Shown here: positions 25,306 to 33,760 of the stretch, piece after piece
Position numbering within the stretch: the stretch's first letter is position 1
Layout: every line of letters starts with the position of its first letter
Assembly: GCA_035513175.1 (NCBI GenBank)
Contig: DATKCN010000107.1
Location: forward strand, 1 to 35,542
Length of the DNA: 35,542 nucleotides
Source of the DNA: DATKCN01 sp035513175
Lineage (GTDB): Bacteria > Chloroflexota > Chloroflexia > Thermomicrobiales > CFX8
Direction: 5' to 3'
Position numbers and translations under genes: made by a program
The notes under the pieces: model-generated
The model's input: the letters and a program-made list of their open reading frames with translations, nothing else
Database searches by the model: none
What the model was told of the DNA's origin: nothing

Positions 25306-26754
25306 ATGACTTCTGAGCCTGTCAGCGCCGTTGCGCCGCTCCCCGAAGCGGAGGCGTTCGTGCGCCATCTCGTGGACAATGCGTCGGCACTTCGTTTGCC
25401 GGAGCTGTTCAGCGCCACGCCGGCCGACGCGATCTACGTGCAGCAGAATCGACACGGGGTTGTCACGATCGTCGTGCGGACAACATCCCTGAGCGAAGCG
25501 CATCTGATTGAGCTGATGAAGTATCGCCTGGCGCAGTACGCGGCGATCAACTTCGTCGACGCCAACATGATCTATCACGAGCGACTTGAGTACGAGCCGC
25601 TGTCGGGGGTGGCCGGGGGCGATATACACGTGCTTTCGGGCTCCGCGGAAACAGGTGAGATCCTGTGCTACGCGGTCGTCAAGGTCAGCCCGGATGCAGA
25701 GCCAGGCACGACGCTCCGGACGCGCGAACGACCGCATTTCTCCGTCGAAAAGGTGCATGGCTGGGGGATCTTCAACCGGCTCGTCGTGCTTCCGGATCTG
25801 CCGTTTCACAAGCTCTGCGAGCTGGGCCGGTTCGTGAAGAACCAGCGGCTGCATACGTTCGATGAGCTGGGCGCCCGCGCGCCGATCGAAGTTGGCGTGG
25901 CGCTGTTCCGCTCGCTTGCTGGACCGCTGCGTCTCGAGCTCGACGCGATCATCGGAGACCTCGAGGAGGGAGTGGCCAAGCAGAACCTGGACTTTTTCCA
26001 CGTTCCGATGGTCGTGATCCACGGCACCGTGCCGTTCGAGGCAGAGGCCTCGTACTTCTATCCCCGGTACCAGTTTTCGACCGTGTATCCCTTTGCAGTC
26101 CTGGTGAGCGACATCTCGCGTCAGATGCTGTCGCGCCTCGACGCCATCGACGACGCGCTGGAGCAGCCCGGCAAAGCGGGGCTGCTCGCGCTTTTCAAGC
26201 TGAAGCGCGACATCCTGACTCCGAAGAGCACATTGGAGCCCCCGGATGGGCTCGATCCGCTGACGGACGCGAGCGTTCCGCAACAGGGAGTTGCGATGTC
26301 AGACCGCTTGTTAATGATCGATCTGGCGGTCCGTCTGCGGCAGTCGAACCTGTTCGAGGGGCTGTCGGTCGCGGAGGCGACGGTTCTGGGCACATTCATG
26401 GACCGGGTCGAAGCTAATGCGGGCGCGGTGGTGGTGCGCGAAGGCGAGATCGGCGACGACCTGTATCTGATCGAGTCCGGGAACGCCGACGTGCAGGCCA
26501 GCCGCGGTCGCAAAACACCGATCAGGTTGGCGACGCTGGGGCCCGGCGATTTTTTTGGTGAGATCGCATTGCTCACCGGAGCGGAGCGAATGGCGGATGT
26601 CGTCGCGCTCACGCCGATGACTCTGTTGCGGCTCAGCAAGGACGCCTACACACGGTATCTGACGCACGCGGCAGAGGTTGAGCGACAGATTACACGGACC
26701 GCGATGAGCCGGACGCGCGACACGTCGCGAAAGTTGATCGACGGCGAACGCTGA
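25306..26754 (+). CDS. Acyltransferase-like (GNAT/acyl-homoserine-lactone-synthase type) domain fused to cNMP-binding domain
   Basis: A 482-residue soluble protein. Residues ~1-320 look like a GNAT of the AHL-synthase/FeeM type: HLIELMKYRLAQYAAINFVDANMIYHERL, GEILCYAVVKVS, then the ELGRF motif at E172 (the E-x-[SG]-R-[FL] element of these acyltransferases), and VPMVVIHGTVPFEAEASYFYPRY. Residues ~335-460 are a cyclic-nucleotide-binding barrel: LRQSNLFEGLSVAEATVLG, DDLYLIESGNADVQ, and cassette FFGEIALLTGAERMAD with G418, E419 and R428, so ligand binding looks possible. This order (enzyme then cNMP) is the reverse of mycobacterial cAMP-regulated acetyltransferases. ATG 25306 follows AGGAAGGA. 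The GNAT assignment is from motifs only; the donor and target are unknown. Confidence 0.65.
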   Translation: MTSEPVSAVAPLPEAEAFVRHLVDNASALRLPELFSATPADAIYVQQNRHGVVTIVVRTTSLSEAHLIELMKYRLAQYAAINFVDANMIYHERLEYEPLSGVAGGDIHVLSGSAETGEILCYAVVKVSPDAEPGTTLRTRERPHFSVEKVHGWGIFNRLVVLPDLPFHKLCELGRFVKNQRLHTFDELGARAPIEVGVALFRSLAGPLRLELDAIIGDLEEGVAKQNLDFFHVPMVVIHGTVPFEAEASYFYPRYQFSTVYPFAVLVSDISRQMLSRLDAIDDALEQPGKAGLLALFKLKRDILTPKSTLEPPDGLDPLTDASVPQQGVAMSDRLLMIDLAVRLRQSNLFEGLSVAEATVLGTFMDRVEANAGAVVVREGEIGDDLYLIESGNADVQASRGRKTPIRLATLGPGDFFGEIALLTGAERMADVVALTPMTLLRLSKDAYTRYLTHAAEVERQITRTAMSRTRDTSRKLIDGER

Positions 26755-26861
26755 CGAGAGCACGACGCGGCGTCGCAACGGGGTAGCCGAAGGGGCCGGT
26801 GGCGAGCACCTGACGAAGCGCGGCGTCGATCCGCGCTCAAGTGCCAGGGACGGGGTGACAC

Positions 26862-29168
26862 ATGACGGGAATGTATTCCTGGCTCGCACGGACGGCGTAC
26901 CTGCGCCGGTGGTGGTTCGTGGCGGCATGGCTCGTGGTGTTCGCGCTGGCCGTCGTCGGCGCGTCGCAGGCCGAGCACGCACTGAAGGTCGGCGGATTCA
27001 GCCTGCCGGGCACAGAGTTCAACACGGCTTCCGAGGTGCTGACCCGGGACCTCGATCTATCATCCGATAAGGCCGCGCTCATCGTGTTCCATTCGGACAC
27101 GCACCTGGTTACCGACCGGGTGTTCTACGACTCGGTGGCAACGGCTCTGGAGCGGCTCGACCAGGAGCCGGAGGTTGCCAAGACCGAGTCGTTCTACTCA
27201 ACGGGCATCCCGGACATGGTCAGCGACGACAACCACACGACGTACGCGTGGGTCACGCTGCAAGGCGAAGAGGAGCACCTCGAGCGGGTAACACCGCATC
27301 TGCGCGAGCTGGTGCGGTCCGACGATATCGACGTGTACCTGATCGGGCAGGCGGCTGTAAATTACGACATCGAACGGGCCAGCGCCGAGGACCTGATCCG
27401 CGTTGAACGGTTCACATTCCCGATCGTATTCGTCCTGCTGGTGCTGGTGTTCGGCTCGCTGATCGCGGCAGGCGTGCCGCTCATCCTGGGAGCCGTGACC
27501 GTCGTCGCGTCGCTGGCGATGCTGTACGTCATCGCACAGTTCATGGACGTCTCAATTTTCGCACTAAATACGGCGTCGATGATCGGGCTCGGGCTGGCGG
27601 TCGATTTCTCGCTCATCATCGTCTCACGCTTCCGCGAGGAGCTGCGGCATCTGGACGTGGAGGCGGCGCTCGAACGGACGATGCAGACGGCGGGCCGTTC
27701 GATCACATATTCGGGCGTCACGCTGATGCTGACGATGTCGGTGCTGACGCTGTTTCCGATCATGATCATTCGATCGATCGCGCTGTCAATCGTCGTCGTC
27801 GCCGCGGTCGCGATCACGGGAGCGTTGCTGCTGCTACCAGCGATGCTTGCGATCACCGCCGGGTGGTTGCACCGGCTCAACCTGCGCCGATATGTTCCAG
27901 GCCTCAACCGAACGCGGGAGGGAGTCTGGCAACGTTGGTCGATGGGCGTGATGCGTCGCCCCTGGCTCAGCCTCGGCATCGGGCTGGTCATCCTCGGCAT
28001 GCTGGCGCTGCCGGTGCTACGGCTCGAACGCACGGGCGTGACAGTTACGACGCTGCCGGAGGCGGCGGAGTCACGCGTCGCGTTCGAGCTGGTGCAGCAG
28101 CAGTTCGGGCTCGGCGAACCGACCCCGCTGTTCGTCGTGGTTGAAAGCGGTCGTCCGGGAGGCATCTGGCGGCCGGAAGTGCTTGAAGGCGTGTACACGC
28201 TGCACAACGTGCTGCTGGCAGACCCACGCGTCGAGAACGTTCAGTCGCTCGTGAGCCTTATTCCGAACCCGTCACTGGAATGGATGCAATCGCTTTCCCC
28301 TGCGACGATCGAGACGAACAGCGACCGCAAGCGCATCGCCGAGCGGCTCGTCAACATCGACGGCACGAACACGACGACCGTGCTGATCGTCTACCCGACC
28401 AACAGCGACACGGATCGCGAGACGATCGACCTGATGCTCGAGTTGCGCGAGCACGCTCAGGAATGGGCGCCAGGACTGGCGGGCGTGCGGGTGCTCGTCG
28501 GCGGTTCGGCCGCGCAGCATTATGACTTCGACCGGGTCGTCTACGATCAATTCCCGTTGCTGCTGGGGCTGAGCCTGTTCATGACCTTTGTGATCCTGAT
28601 GCTGTTCTTCCACTCGCTGGTGCTGCCGATCAAGGCCATTCTGCTGAATCTGATCGGCATCGTGGCCAGCTACGGTGTGCTCGTAATTATCTTTCAGTAC
28701 GGGTACGGATCGTCGCTCATCGGCCTGGTGTCGATCGGCGCAATCCTCAGCTATACGCCGGTGCTGCTCTTCTCGATCCTGTTCGGGCTGAGCACCGATT
28801 ATGAGGTGTTCCTGCTGTCGCGCGTTCGGGAGTACTACAACCAGGGATACTCGAATGAGGAATCGGTGGCACTAGGCCTGGAGCGCACGGCGGGCATCAT
28901 CACCGCTGCCGGGTTGATCATGATCGCCGTGTTCGGCTCGTTCGCACTGACGAACGTGCTCGTGATCAAGGAGATCGGTTTCGGGCTTGCCGTCGCCGTT
29001 CTGATCGACATCACGCTCGTCAGGCTGGTGCTCGTGCCGGCCTCGATGAAGCTGATGGGCGACAAGAACTGGTGGATGCCATCGGTCCTGGATCGCTTGG
29101 TGCCTGAGATCGACGAGGGCGAGGCGCTGCCGGCACGGCCGCAGCCGAGCGTCGCGCCCGGACAGTGA
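26862..29168 (+). CDS. MMPL-family (RND superfamily) transporter
   Basis: A 768-residue inner-membrane exporter with the two-fold RND plan. Each half has an external loop and a bundle of helices. The proton-relay region reads LGLAVDFSLIIVSRFREEL in half one and FGLSTDYEVFLLSRVREYY in half two, where MMPL proteins carry the Asp-Tyr pair; half one has Asp-Phe instead. MMPLs export lipids, lipopeptides or siderophores. N-terminal MYSWLARTAYLRRWWFVAAWLVVFAL is helix 1; the start may be ATG 26862 or ATG 26871. The spacers to its neighbours (107 and 60 nt, same strand) suggest a shared transcript, so its cargo may be made by the flanking acyltransferase-like and E1-like enzymes. Confidence 0.92.
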   Translation: MTGMYSWLARTAYLRRWWFVAAWLVVFALAVVGASQAEHALKVGGFSLPGTEFNTASEVLTRDLDLSSDKAALIVFHSDTHLVTDRVFYDSVATALERLDQEPEVAKTESFYSTGIPDMVSDDNHTTYAWVTLQGEEEHLERVTPHLRELVRSDDIDVYLIGQAAVNYDIERASAEDLIRVERFTFPIVFVLLVLVFGSLIAAGVPLILGAVTVVASLAMLYVIAQFMDVSIFALNTASMIGLGLAVDFSLIIVSRFREELRHLDVEAALERTMQTAGRSITYSGVTLMLTMSVLTLFPIMIIRSIALSIVVVAAVAITGALLLLPAMLAITAGWLHRLNLRRYVPGLNRTREGVWQRWSMGVMRRPWLSLGIGLVILGMLALPVLRLERTGVTVTTLPEAAESRVAFELVQQQFGLGEPTPLFVVVESGRPGGIWRPEVLEGVYTLHNVLLADPRVENVQSLVSLIPNPSLEWMQSLSPATIETNSDRKRIAERLVNIDGTNTTTVLIVYPTNSDTDRETIDLMLELREHAQEWAPGLAGVRVLVGGSAAQHYDFDRVVYDQFPLLLGLSLFMTFVILMLFFHSLVLPIKAILLNLIGIVASYGVLVIIFQYGYGSSLIGLVSIGAILSYTPVLLFSILFGLSTDYEVFLLSRVREYYNQGYSNEESVALGLERTAGIITAAGLIMIAVFGSFALTNVLVIKEIGFGLAVAVLIDITLVRLVLVPASMKLMGDKNWWMPSVLDRLVPEIDEGEALPARPQPSVAPGQ

Positions 29169-29228
29169 GTGGCAGGTAATGGCGCCTGGACGTGACACGT
29201 TTCGACAGCAGAATGGAGCGAGCAGCAA

Positions 29229-30596
29229 ATGAGCGCGCGTGACGGTGGTCCACGAACATTGTTGTCAGCCACGCCCAAGCAGCACGCCAGCGTGCATCGG
29301 CTATCAACAGGCGAGGAGGTCCTGCTTCCGGACCGTGAGGAGCTGTATGCGGAACTGACGCTTCGCAACCGGGGGCTGATCGGCAATGCGGAGCAGATGA
29401 CGCTACGGCGGTCGACCATCCTCGTCGCGGGCTGCGGCGCCATCGGCGGAGCGACGATCGAGCCGCTGGTCCGCGCGGGCGCGGAGACATTCATCCTCGC
29501 GGAGCCTGGGACGTACGACTACAACAATGCGAACCGGCAGAACGTCCGCATTCAGGACATCGGCAAGAATAAGGCGTCCGCGTTCGCTGAAAAGATGCCG
29601 GACATTAACCCGTTCGTGTCGTTTGAGGTGCACACCGACGGTATCACCGAGGAAAACGTGGCGGACCTGGTGTCGCGCGCCGACCTGATCATCGACGGGG
29701 TGGACGTCACCGAGCCTCCGGCAATCCTGGCGAAGTTTGCCCTGCACCGTGAAGCGAAGCGATTTGGCAAGCCGGTCGTGGGGGGGTACGACATCGCCGG
29801 CACGCAGTGGATGCCGTTCTACGATTACCGCAAGAGCTCGCAGAAGCTGCTGGACGGACGGATCAGCGAGACGGACCTGCCGAGCCTGTCGCCTCTCGAC
29901 TTCCTGTCGCGGCTGATTTCGCCATTGAAGATTCCGATCGAAATGGTGCCGGAGATCGAGCGGCAATTGCGCGGCCAGTCGGTGTTCATGCCACAGCTCG
30001 GCTACACGGCGCTCCAATTCGGCGTGCTCGTGGTGCGCATGGCGTTTGACGTGCTGATGGAACGGCCGGTCAAGCGCAGCGTCCTGATTGATATTCCGAA
30101 CGAGATCCGCACGACGAAAGAGCGAGTCACGACGGCCGGCAAGCGCCTCGCTATGCTGTACATAGTCAACAACCGCATGCGCGGGCTGAAACGAGCCGGT
30201 CGCCTGGGCGTGTACTCGCCGATGGACGACGAGCTATTCGCTGAGTTGCGGGGGTTCATGGACGAGCGGGAGTGGGGGCCAGGCTCGGTGATTGTGCGGC
30301 AGGGAGATCCCGGCGATTCATTCTTCGTGATCGCTGAAGGAGACGTGCAGGTCGAACGCTCATCCGCGGCGACGGGCGGTGAGCCGGAGGTCGTCGCGCG
30401 ACTGGGGGCCGGGGACTACTTCGGCGAGCTGGCGCTGCTCAGCGACGAGCCCAGAAACGCCTCGGTCGTCGCGTCGACCGTGTGCCGGACGTTCGAGCTG
30501 TCACGCCCGTCGTTCGAGGAGTTTCTCCGTGAGAGCGCGCCAGCAGACCGTCACATTCGCCGGTCCGCGTCGAGCAGGCGCGTGCCCGCGGGGTAG
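29229..30596 (+). CDS. ThiF/E1-like adenylating enzyme fused to cNMP-binding domain
   Basis: A 455-residue cytoplasmic protein. Residues ~40-310 are an E1/ThiF fold: ILVAGCGAIGGATIEPLVRAGA (nucleotide loop G68-G73), DYNNANRQNVR (N102, R103, Q104), GKNKASA (K115) and LIIDGVDV (D159). These are the ATP-binding residues for C-terminal adenylation of a ubiquitin-like or peptide carboxylate. Only two Cys exist (C69 and one in the cNMP part), so it lacks both the E1 catalytic Cys and the CxxC zinc site. Residues ~340-440 are a cNMP barrel with an intact cassette (FGELALLSDEPRNAS, R409). No ubiquitin-like protein with a GG end is seen nearby. It is the last gene of the MMPL cluster, 19 nt from the convergent protease gene. 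Confidence 0.8.
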   Translation: MSARDGGPRTLLSATPKQHASVHRLSTGEEVLLPDREELYAELTLRNRGLIGNAEQMTLRRSTILVAGCGAIGGATIEPLVRAGAETFILAEPGTYDYNNANRQNVRIQDIGKNKASAFAEKMPDINPFVSFEVHTDGITEENVADLVSRADLIIDGVDVTEPPAILAKFALHREAKRFGKPVVGGYDIAGTQWMPFYDYRKSSQKLLDGRISETDLPSLSPLDFLSRLISPLKIPIEMVPEIERQLRGQSVFMPQLGYTALQFGVLVVRMAFDVLMERPVKRSVLIDIPNEIRTTKERVTTAGKRLAMLYIVNNRMRGLKRAGRLGVYSPMDDELFAELRGFMDEREWGPGSVIVRQGDPGDSFFVIAEGDVQVERSSAATGGEPEVVARLGAGDYFGELALLSDEPRNASVVASTVCRTFELSRPSFEEFLRESAPADRHIRRSASSRRVPAG

Positions 30597-30615
30597 CGCG
30601 GACGGAAGCGCGGTG

Positions 30616-31542
30616 TCAGCGAGCGAGCGGCGGGGACTCACAGCTGGGTTGGCCCTCGCGCGCGGCACGGACGTTGTACGCGGACGAGCGCAGAATCGTC
30701 TTGAGCTGAAACGGGGTCAGCGACGGCCAGCGCTCGAGCATCTGGGCGGCCATCCCCGCGATGTGCGGTGCGGCGTAGCTGTTTCCAGTGCCACGCACGA
30801 ATGAGCCGCCGGTCCACGCGACACGCACGTCGATGCCGGGCGCGCTAAACTCCACGGGCGGGGACGGATTGTAGCAGTAGTGAACAGGGTCCGGGTCGTC
30901 CTGGCAGGCAACGGAGATGACGGACGCGTACAGTGACGGATAGCTGCCGACCGCCAGATTATTGGCCGCCGCGACGAGCATGATGCGGCGAAAGTAGGCG
31001 GTGTCAGCAAGCTCGTGCAACACGGCATAGAAGTCACGTTTCGTCGTCCCGAGGCTGAGGTTGATGACCTGCATGCCGTTCTCGATCGCCCAATGCAGCC
31101 CGGCGGCAAACAACACACCGGTGCCTGACATATTCGGCCCCAACACGCGGACGCTGTACAGTTCCACGTCGGGCGCGATGCCGAGGATGATCCCGGCGCA
31201 TGCGTTGCCGTGGCCGCAGCCGTCGCCATGCGGCTCGGTGCGGTAGAGGATCGTGCCACTCGCCTCGTACGGCTCTGCCCAGCCCTTCACGGCGCCGGCG
31301 ATCGCCGGGTGATCGTTGTCGATTCCGCTGTCGATGACGGCGACCTTGACGCCGGAACCGGTCATGCGCTGCCACTCCTGATCCCCGGACTGCATATCCA
31401 ACGGATCGACGAGGTCGACCGGAGGTGAGTCCCGTGGATCAAATGACCACGCCGGCTTTACTGTAACCACGAAAGCCCACTCATGAATGGCTGCCGCCGC
31501 GATTGGACGTACTTCTGGAAGCTTTGCAGCCACGCGAGACAC
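30616..31542 (-). CDS. S8-family (subtilisin) serine protease, no signal peptide
   Basis: The catalytic triad is visible: D71 in VKVAVIDSGIDNDHP, H111 in DGCGHGNACAGIILGIAP, and S255 in GTGNSYAAPHIAGMAA. The oxyanion Asn is in LVAAANN. The residue before the nucleophile Ser is Asn where subtilisins usually have Thr (GTSxAxPH). No signal sequence is seen, so it is either intracellular or exported by an unusual route. The N-terminal ~60 residues form a short propeptide-like segment. The start used, GTG 31542, overlaps the GAF gene by 85 nt; GTG 31470 would cut the overlap to 13 nt and is quite possible. Transcribed with the GAF gene, and convergent with the ThiF-cNMP gene. Candidate processing protease for a product of the neighbouring cluster (inference). 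Confidence 0.88.
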   Translation of the reverse strand: MSRVAAKLPEVRPIAAAAIHEWAFVVTVKPAWSFDPRDSPPVDLVDPLDMQSGDQEWQRMTGSGVKVAVIDSGIDNDHPAIAGAVKGWAEPYEASGTILYRTEPHGDGCGHGNACAGIILGIAPDVELYSVRVLGPNMSGTGVLFAAGLHWAIENGMQVINLSLGTTKRDFYAVLHELADTAYFRRIMLVAAANNLAVGSYPSLYASVISVACQDDPDPVHYCYNPSPPVEFSAPGIDVRVAWTGGSFVRGTGNSYAAPHIAGMAAQMLERWPSLTPFQLKTILRSSAYNVRAAREGQPSCESPPLAR

Positions 31543-32321
31543 AGCTCGCGCTCTGCGTCTCCGGCGTGGGATATCTCACCGATGAGCTGCGCCATCTGGA
31601 GGGCTCCTCGATATTCAGGCGCGGAACGCGTGCCCGCCAGCACCATGTCGACCGCGGCGGTGATGCGCGCTTCCATCTCGGTGTCGTCCTCCGGGTTGGC
31701 CCAGTTCCCGAGGATCTCACAGAGGGCCGTCCTCAGGTCGTCCTGCCGTCTGGTCTGCTCGGTGGCGAGCGACGAGATCTCGGCAAAGTACGCGAGGAGC
31801 TCGATATCGCTGGCGGTAAAGGTGTCGCGTCCGATCTTGTCGAGCACCTCCAACGCGCCAATGATGCGATCTCCGTAGCGCAACGGCACGCAGAGGATGC
31901 TCTGTGGAATGTGGCCGATGCCCGCGGCGATCTCGGACGCAAACCGCGGATCGTTTTCCGGGGCTGAAATCGCTATCGGCTGCCCCGTTGCTGCGACGAC
32001 CCCAACGATGCCGCGACCCATCGGCACGAGGAACTTGGCCGCTTCGTCCGCCTTCGGTCCGATCGCGACCTCGAAGACCAGGTGGGTTCCCTCATCGTTG
32101 ATGAGGAAGAGGGAGGCAGCGTTGGCGGACGTGACCCGCGCGGCGGTCTGCACGATGAGCGTCAACAGCTCGGATCGCGTTTCGCGGGGAAGAAGGGCGT
32201 CGGCGCTGTCGACCGTGGTCAGCAGCCGCCGCAACGAGCGGCCGAGGCGCGCGTCGGTCGGATCGAATTCGCCATCCAGGTCATCCGCAGGCTCGGACGA
32301 CGACAGATTCTGGTCAGTCAT
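31458..32321 (-). CDS. GAF-domain sensor protein
   Basis: A 287-residue cytoplasmic protein with one GAF domain (~45-200): ETRSELLTLIVQTAARVTSANAASLFLINDEGTHLVFEVAIGP, PMGRGIVGVVAATGQPIAIS, and SILCVPLRYGDRIIGALEVLDKIGRDTFTASDIELLAYFAEISSLA. The C-terminal ~85 residues are helical (WANPEDDTEMEARITAAVDMVLAG) with no output domain, so it must act through a partner. The start is the ATG at 32321. Its 3' end overlaps the S8 protease gene, which points to coupled expression, possibly as a ligand sensor that controls the protease. Confidence 0.88.
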   Translation of the reverse strand: MTDQNLSSSEPADDLDGEFDPTDARLGRSLRRLLTTVDSADALLPRETRSELLTLIVQTAARVTSANAASLFLINDEGTHLVFEVAIGPKADEAAKFLVPMGRGIVGVVAATGQPIAISAPENDPRFASEIAAGIGHIPQSILCVPLRYGDRIIGALEVLDKIGRDTFTASDIELLAYFAEISSLATEQTRRQDDLRTALCEILGNWANPEDDTEMEARITAAVDMVLAGTRSAPEYRGALQMAQLIGEISHAGDAERELCLAWLQSFQKYVQSRRQPFMSGLSWLQ

Positions 32322-32419
32322 GTGTTATCCAACCTTCATCGTGCGCCGCACGGGAACCCGTCGGCGGACAGTCGCTGCAACCCGACGTGCCCGATCGAGA
32401 CGGCTGATCAACTTGCAAT

Positions 32420-33550
32420 TCACTTCTTGCGCCGGCTCGACATAAGGGCGACGACGACTGACACGGTAAGGGCGGCGATCACGCGCGCCCGGTTTACGGC
32501 GATCCAGAGCGAGACGCGGGCCGCGGACGTGTCGAGGAATGAGAGTGGCGGCATCAGTCCGAGCTGGCGCCAGAGCATCCCGCTGTCCGCGTAGAGTGCG
32601 ATCTCCGCAATCTTCCCATCGCGGATCGTCAGGTGGCTGATACCGGGGATTGAAATCTGCCGCCCTGTCGGCGGCACGCCAAGAAATGGGCCGTCGTGGC
32701 GCCCGCGCAGGCGGAACTCACACGCGATCTCGTCGTCTCGAACGACGGTTTGTGTTATCGACAGCGTCGCATCGGGGAACCCAGTGGCGAGCACGGCGAG
32801 CGACTCAACGAGCGCTTCGCGGCCGATCTGCATCTCGACGAACATTTTGTTGTCGAGCGCCACGTCGTGGGCAACTAGCTCGCTGATTGAGCGGTATCCG
32901 CCGCGATTGAACGTTTCGATCACCTGCGTCAAGAGCGCGAGACTCTGGCGCTCGCCATCGGAGAGCGCCAGGTCGTCCAGGATCGCCGGTTCCGTTGGGG
33001 CATCGACTGCGCCGTTCGAGCGCACCAGTCCTTTTGAAACGAGGACGATGGCGCGCAGCAACGCCCTTGCCGGCGCTGCCCGGAACACGCCGGGAGACGG
33101 CATGAGCCCCATGTCCCGCAGGACGCTGCTGGTGTCGAAGTAAAACCTGTCACTGAGAAAGCGCCCCTCCGGCAGATGGACGATGCTCATGCCGTGGATG
33201 GCGGCGTGTCTGCCGGTCGGCGGAATGCCCAGATATGGCCCAAGGTGCGTGCCCGTGATCACCCAGCGCTCGGCTACACGGTCTCCGCGTGGAATCTTGT
33301 GCGTGACGTCAAAACGCAGATCTGGAAACGCGGTCAGCATACGGTTGAGGTAGCGACCGACTCCGGCGTGACCCTCGTATACCTCTTCAAGCGCCACGTT
33401 CGTCCAGACGATCTCGTGCTCGTAGAAGCCGAGAACACCCTGGACGTCGCCACCATTCCAGAACGGCAGGACGTTCGTGACGGCCGCGAGGTTCCGTTTC
33501 TCGGCCGGCGAGAGCGCCCGAGGTTGGCGGGCAGTCGTCGAGCCTTCCAT
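32420..33550 (-). CDS. Tandem SnoaL-like (ester-cyclase fold) membrane-anchored protein
   Basis: 376 residues with two NTF2/SnoaL-like units (~1-185 and ~205-350). Each has the conserved hallmark G(I/V)PPTGR (YLGIPPTGRHAAIHGMSIVHL and FLGVPPTGRQISIPGISHLTI) and each is followed by (MGLMPSP or LGLMPPLS) and a hydrophobic stretch; the second ends in a predicted helix ARVIAALTVSVVVALMSSRRKK. The fold catalyses aldol cyclisation in polyketide pathways but also serves many unrelated roles; no catalytic function can be assigned. The ATG 33550 is used, with GGAGC close upstream. It is a paralogue of the gene at 33761, and together they form a small SnoaL cluster on the minus strand. Confidence 0.85.
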   Translation of the reverse strand: MEGSTTARQPRALSPAEKRNLAAVTNVLPFWNGGDVQGVLGFYEHEIVWTNVALEEVYEGHAGVGRYLNRMLTAFPDLRFDVTHKIPRGDRVAERWVITGTHLGPYLGIPPTGRHAAIHGMSIVHLPEGRFLSDRFYFDTSSVLRDMGLMPSPGVFRAAPARALLRAIVLVSKGLVRSNGAVDAPTEPAILDDLALSDGERQSLALLTQVIETFNRGGYRSISELVAHDVALDNKMFVEMQIGREALVESLAVLATGFPDATLSITQTVVRDDEIACEFRLRGRHDGPFLGVPPTGRQISIPGISHLTIRDGKIAEIALYADSGMLWRQLGLMPPLSFLDTSAARVSLWIAVNRARVIAALTVSVVVALMSSRRKK

Positions 33551-33738
33551 GCTCCAAGCCTTTCCGGGAGGTGGACCGTCGCAATCGCGCCGTGCCACGG
33601 GAATGAGTCAGTCGGGCGTCGGATAGTTTTTCGCGCGCGCCTGTTCCTGACAGTCCTCCGTGCTTCGGTGAGGATTTACACAAGGGACCATTCGGCCCCG
33701 CGACACGGGACCGTGAGTCTCAGCCCGTCAATGTTCCG

Positions 33739-33759
33739 CCTCGACGATCGCGATCGAGG
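33739..33759 (-). terminator. Possible hairpin after the single-domain SnoaL gene
   Basis: CCTCGACGATCGCGATCGAGG contains a 12-bp palindrome, CGATCGCGATCG, and can fold as a short hairpin right after the stop at 33761. There is no T-tract, so the call is weak. The rest of the 210-nt gap to the tandem SnoaL gene shows nothing recognised. Confidence 0.3.
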
Positions 33760-33760
33760 G

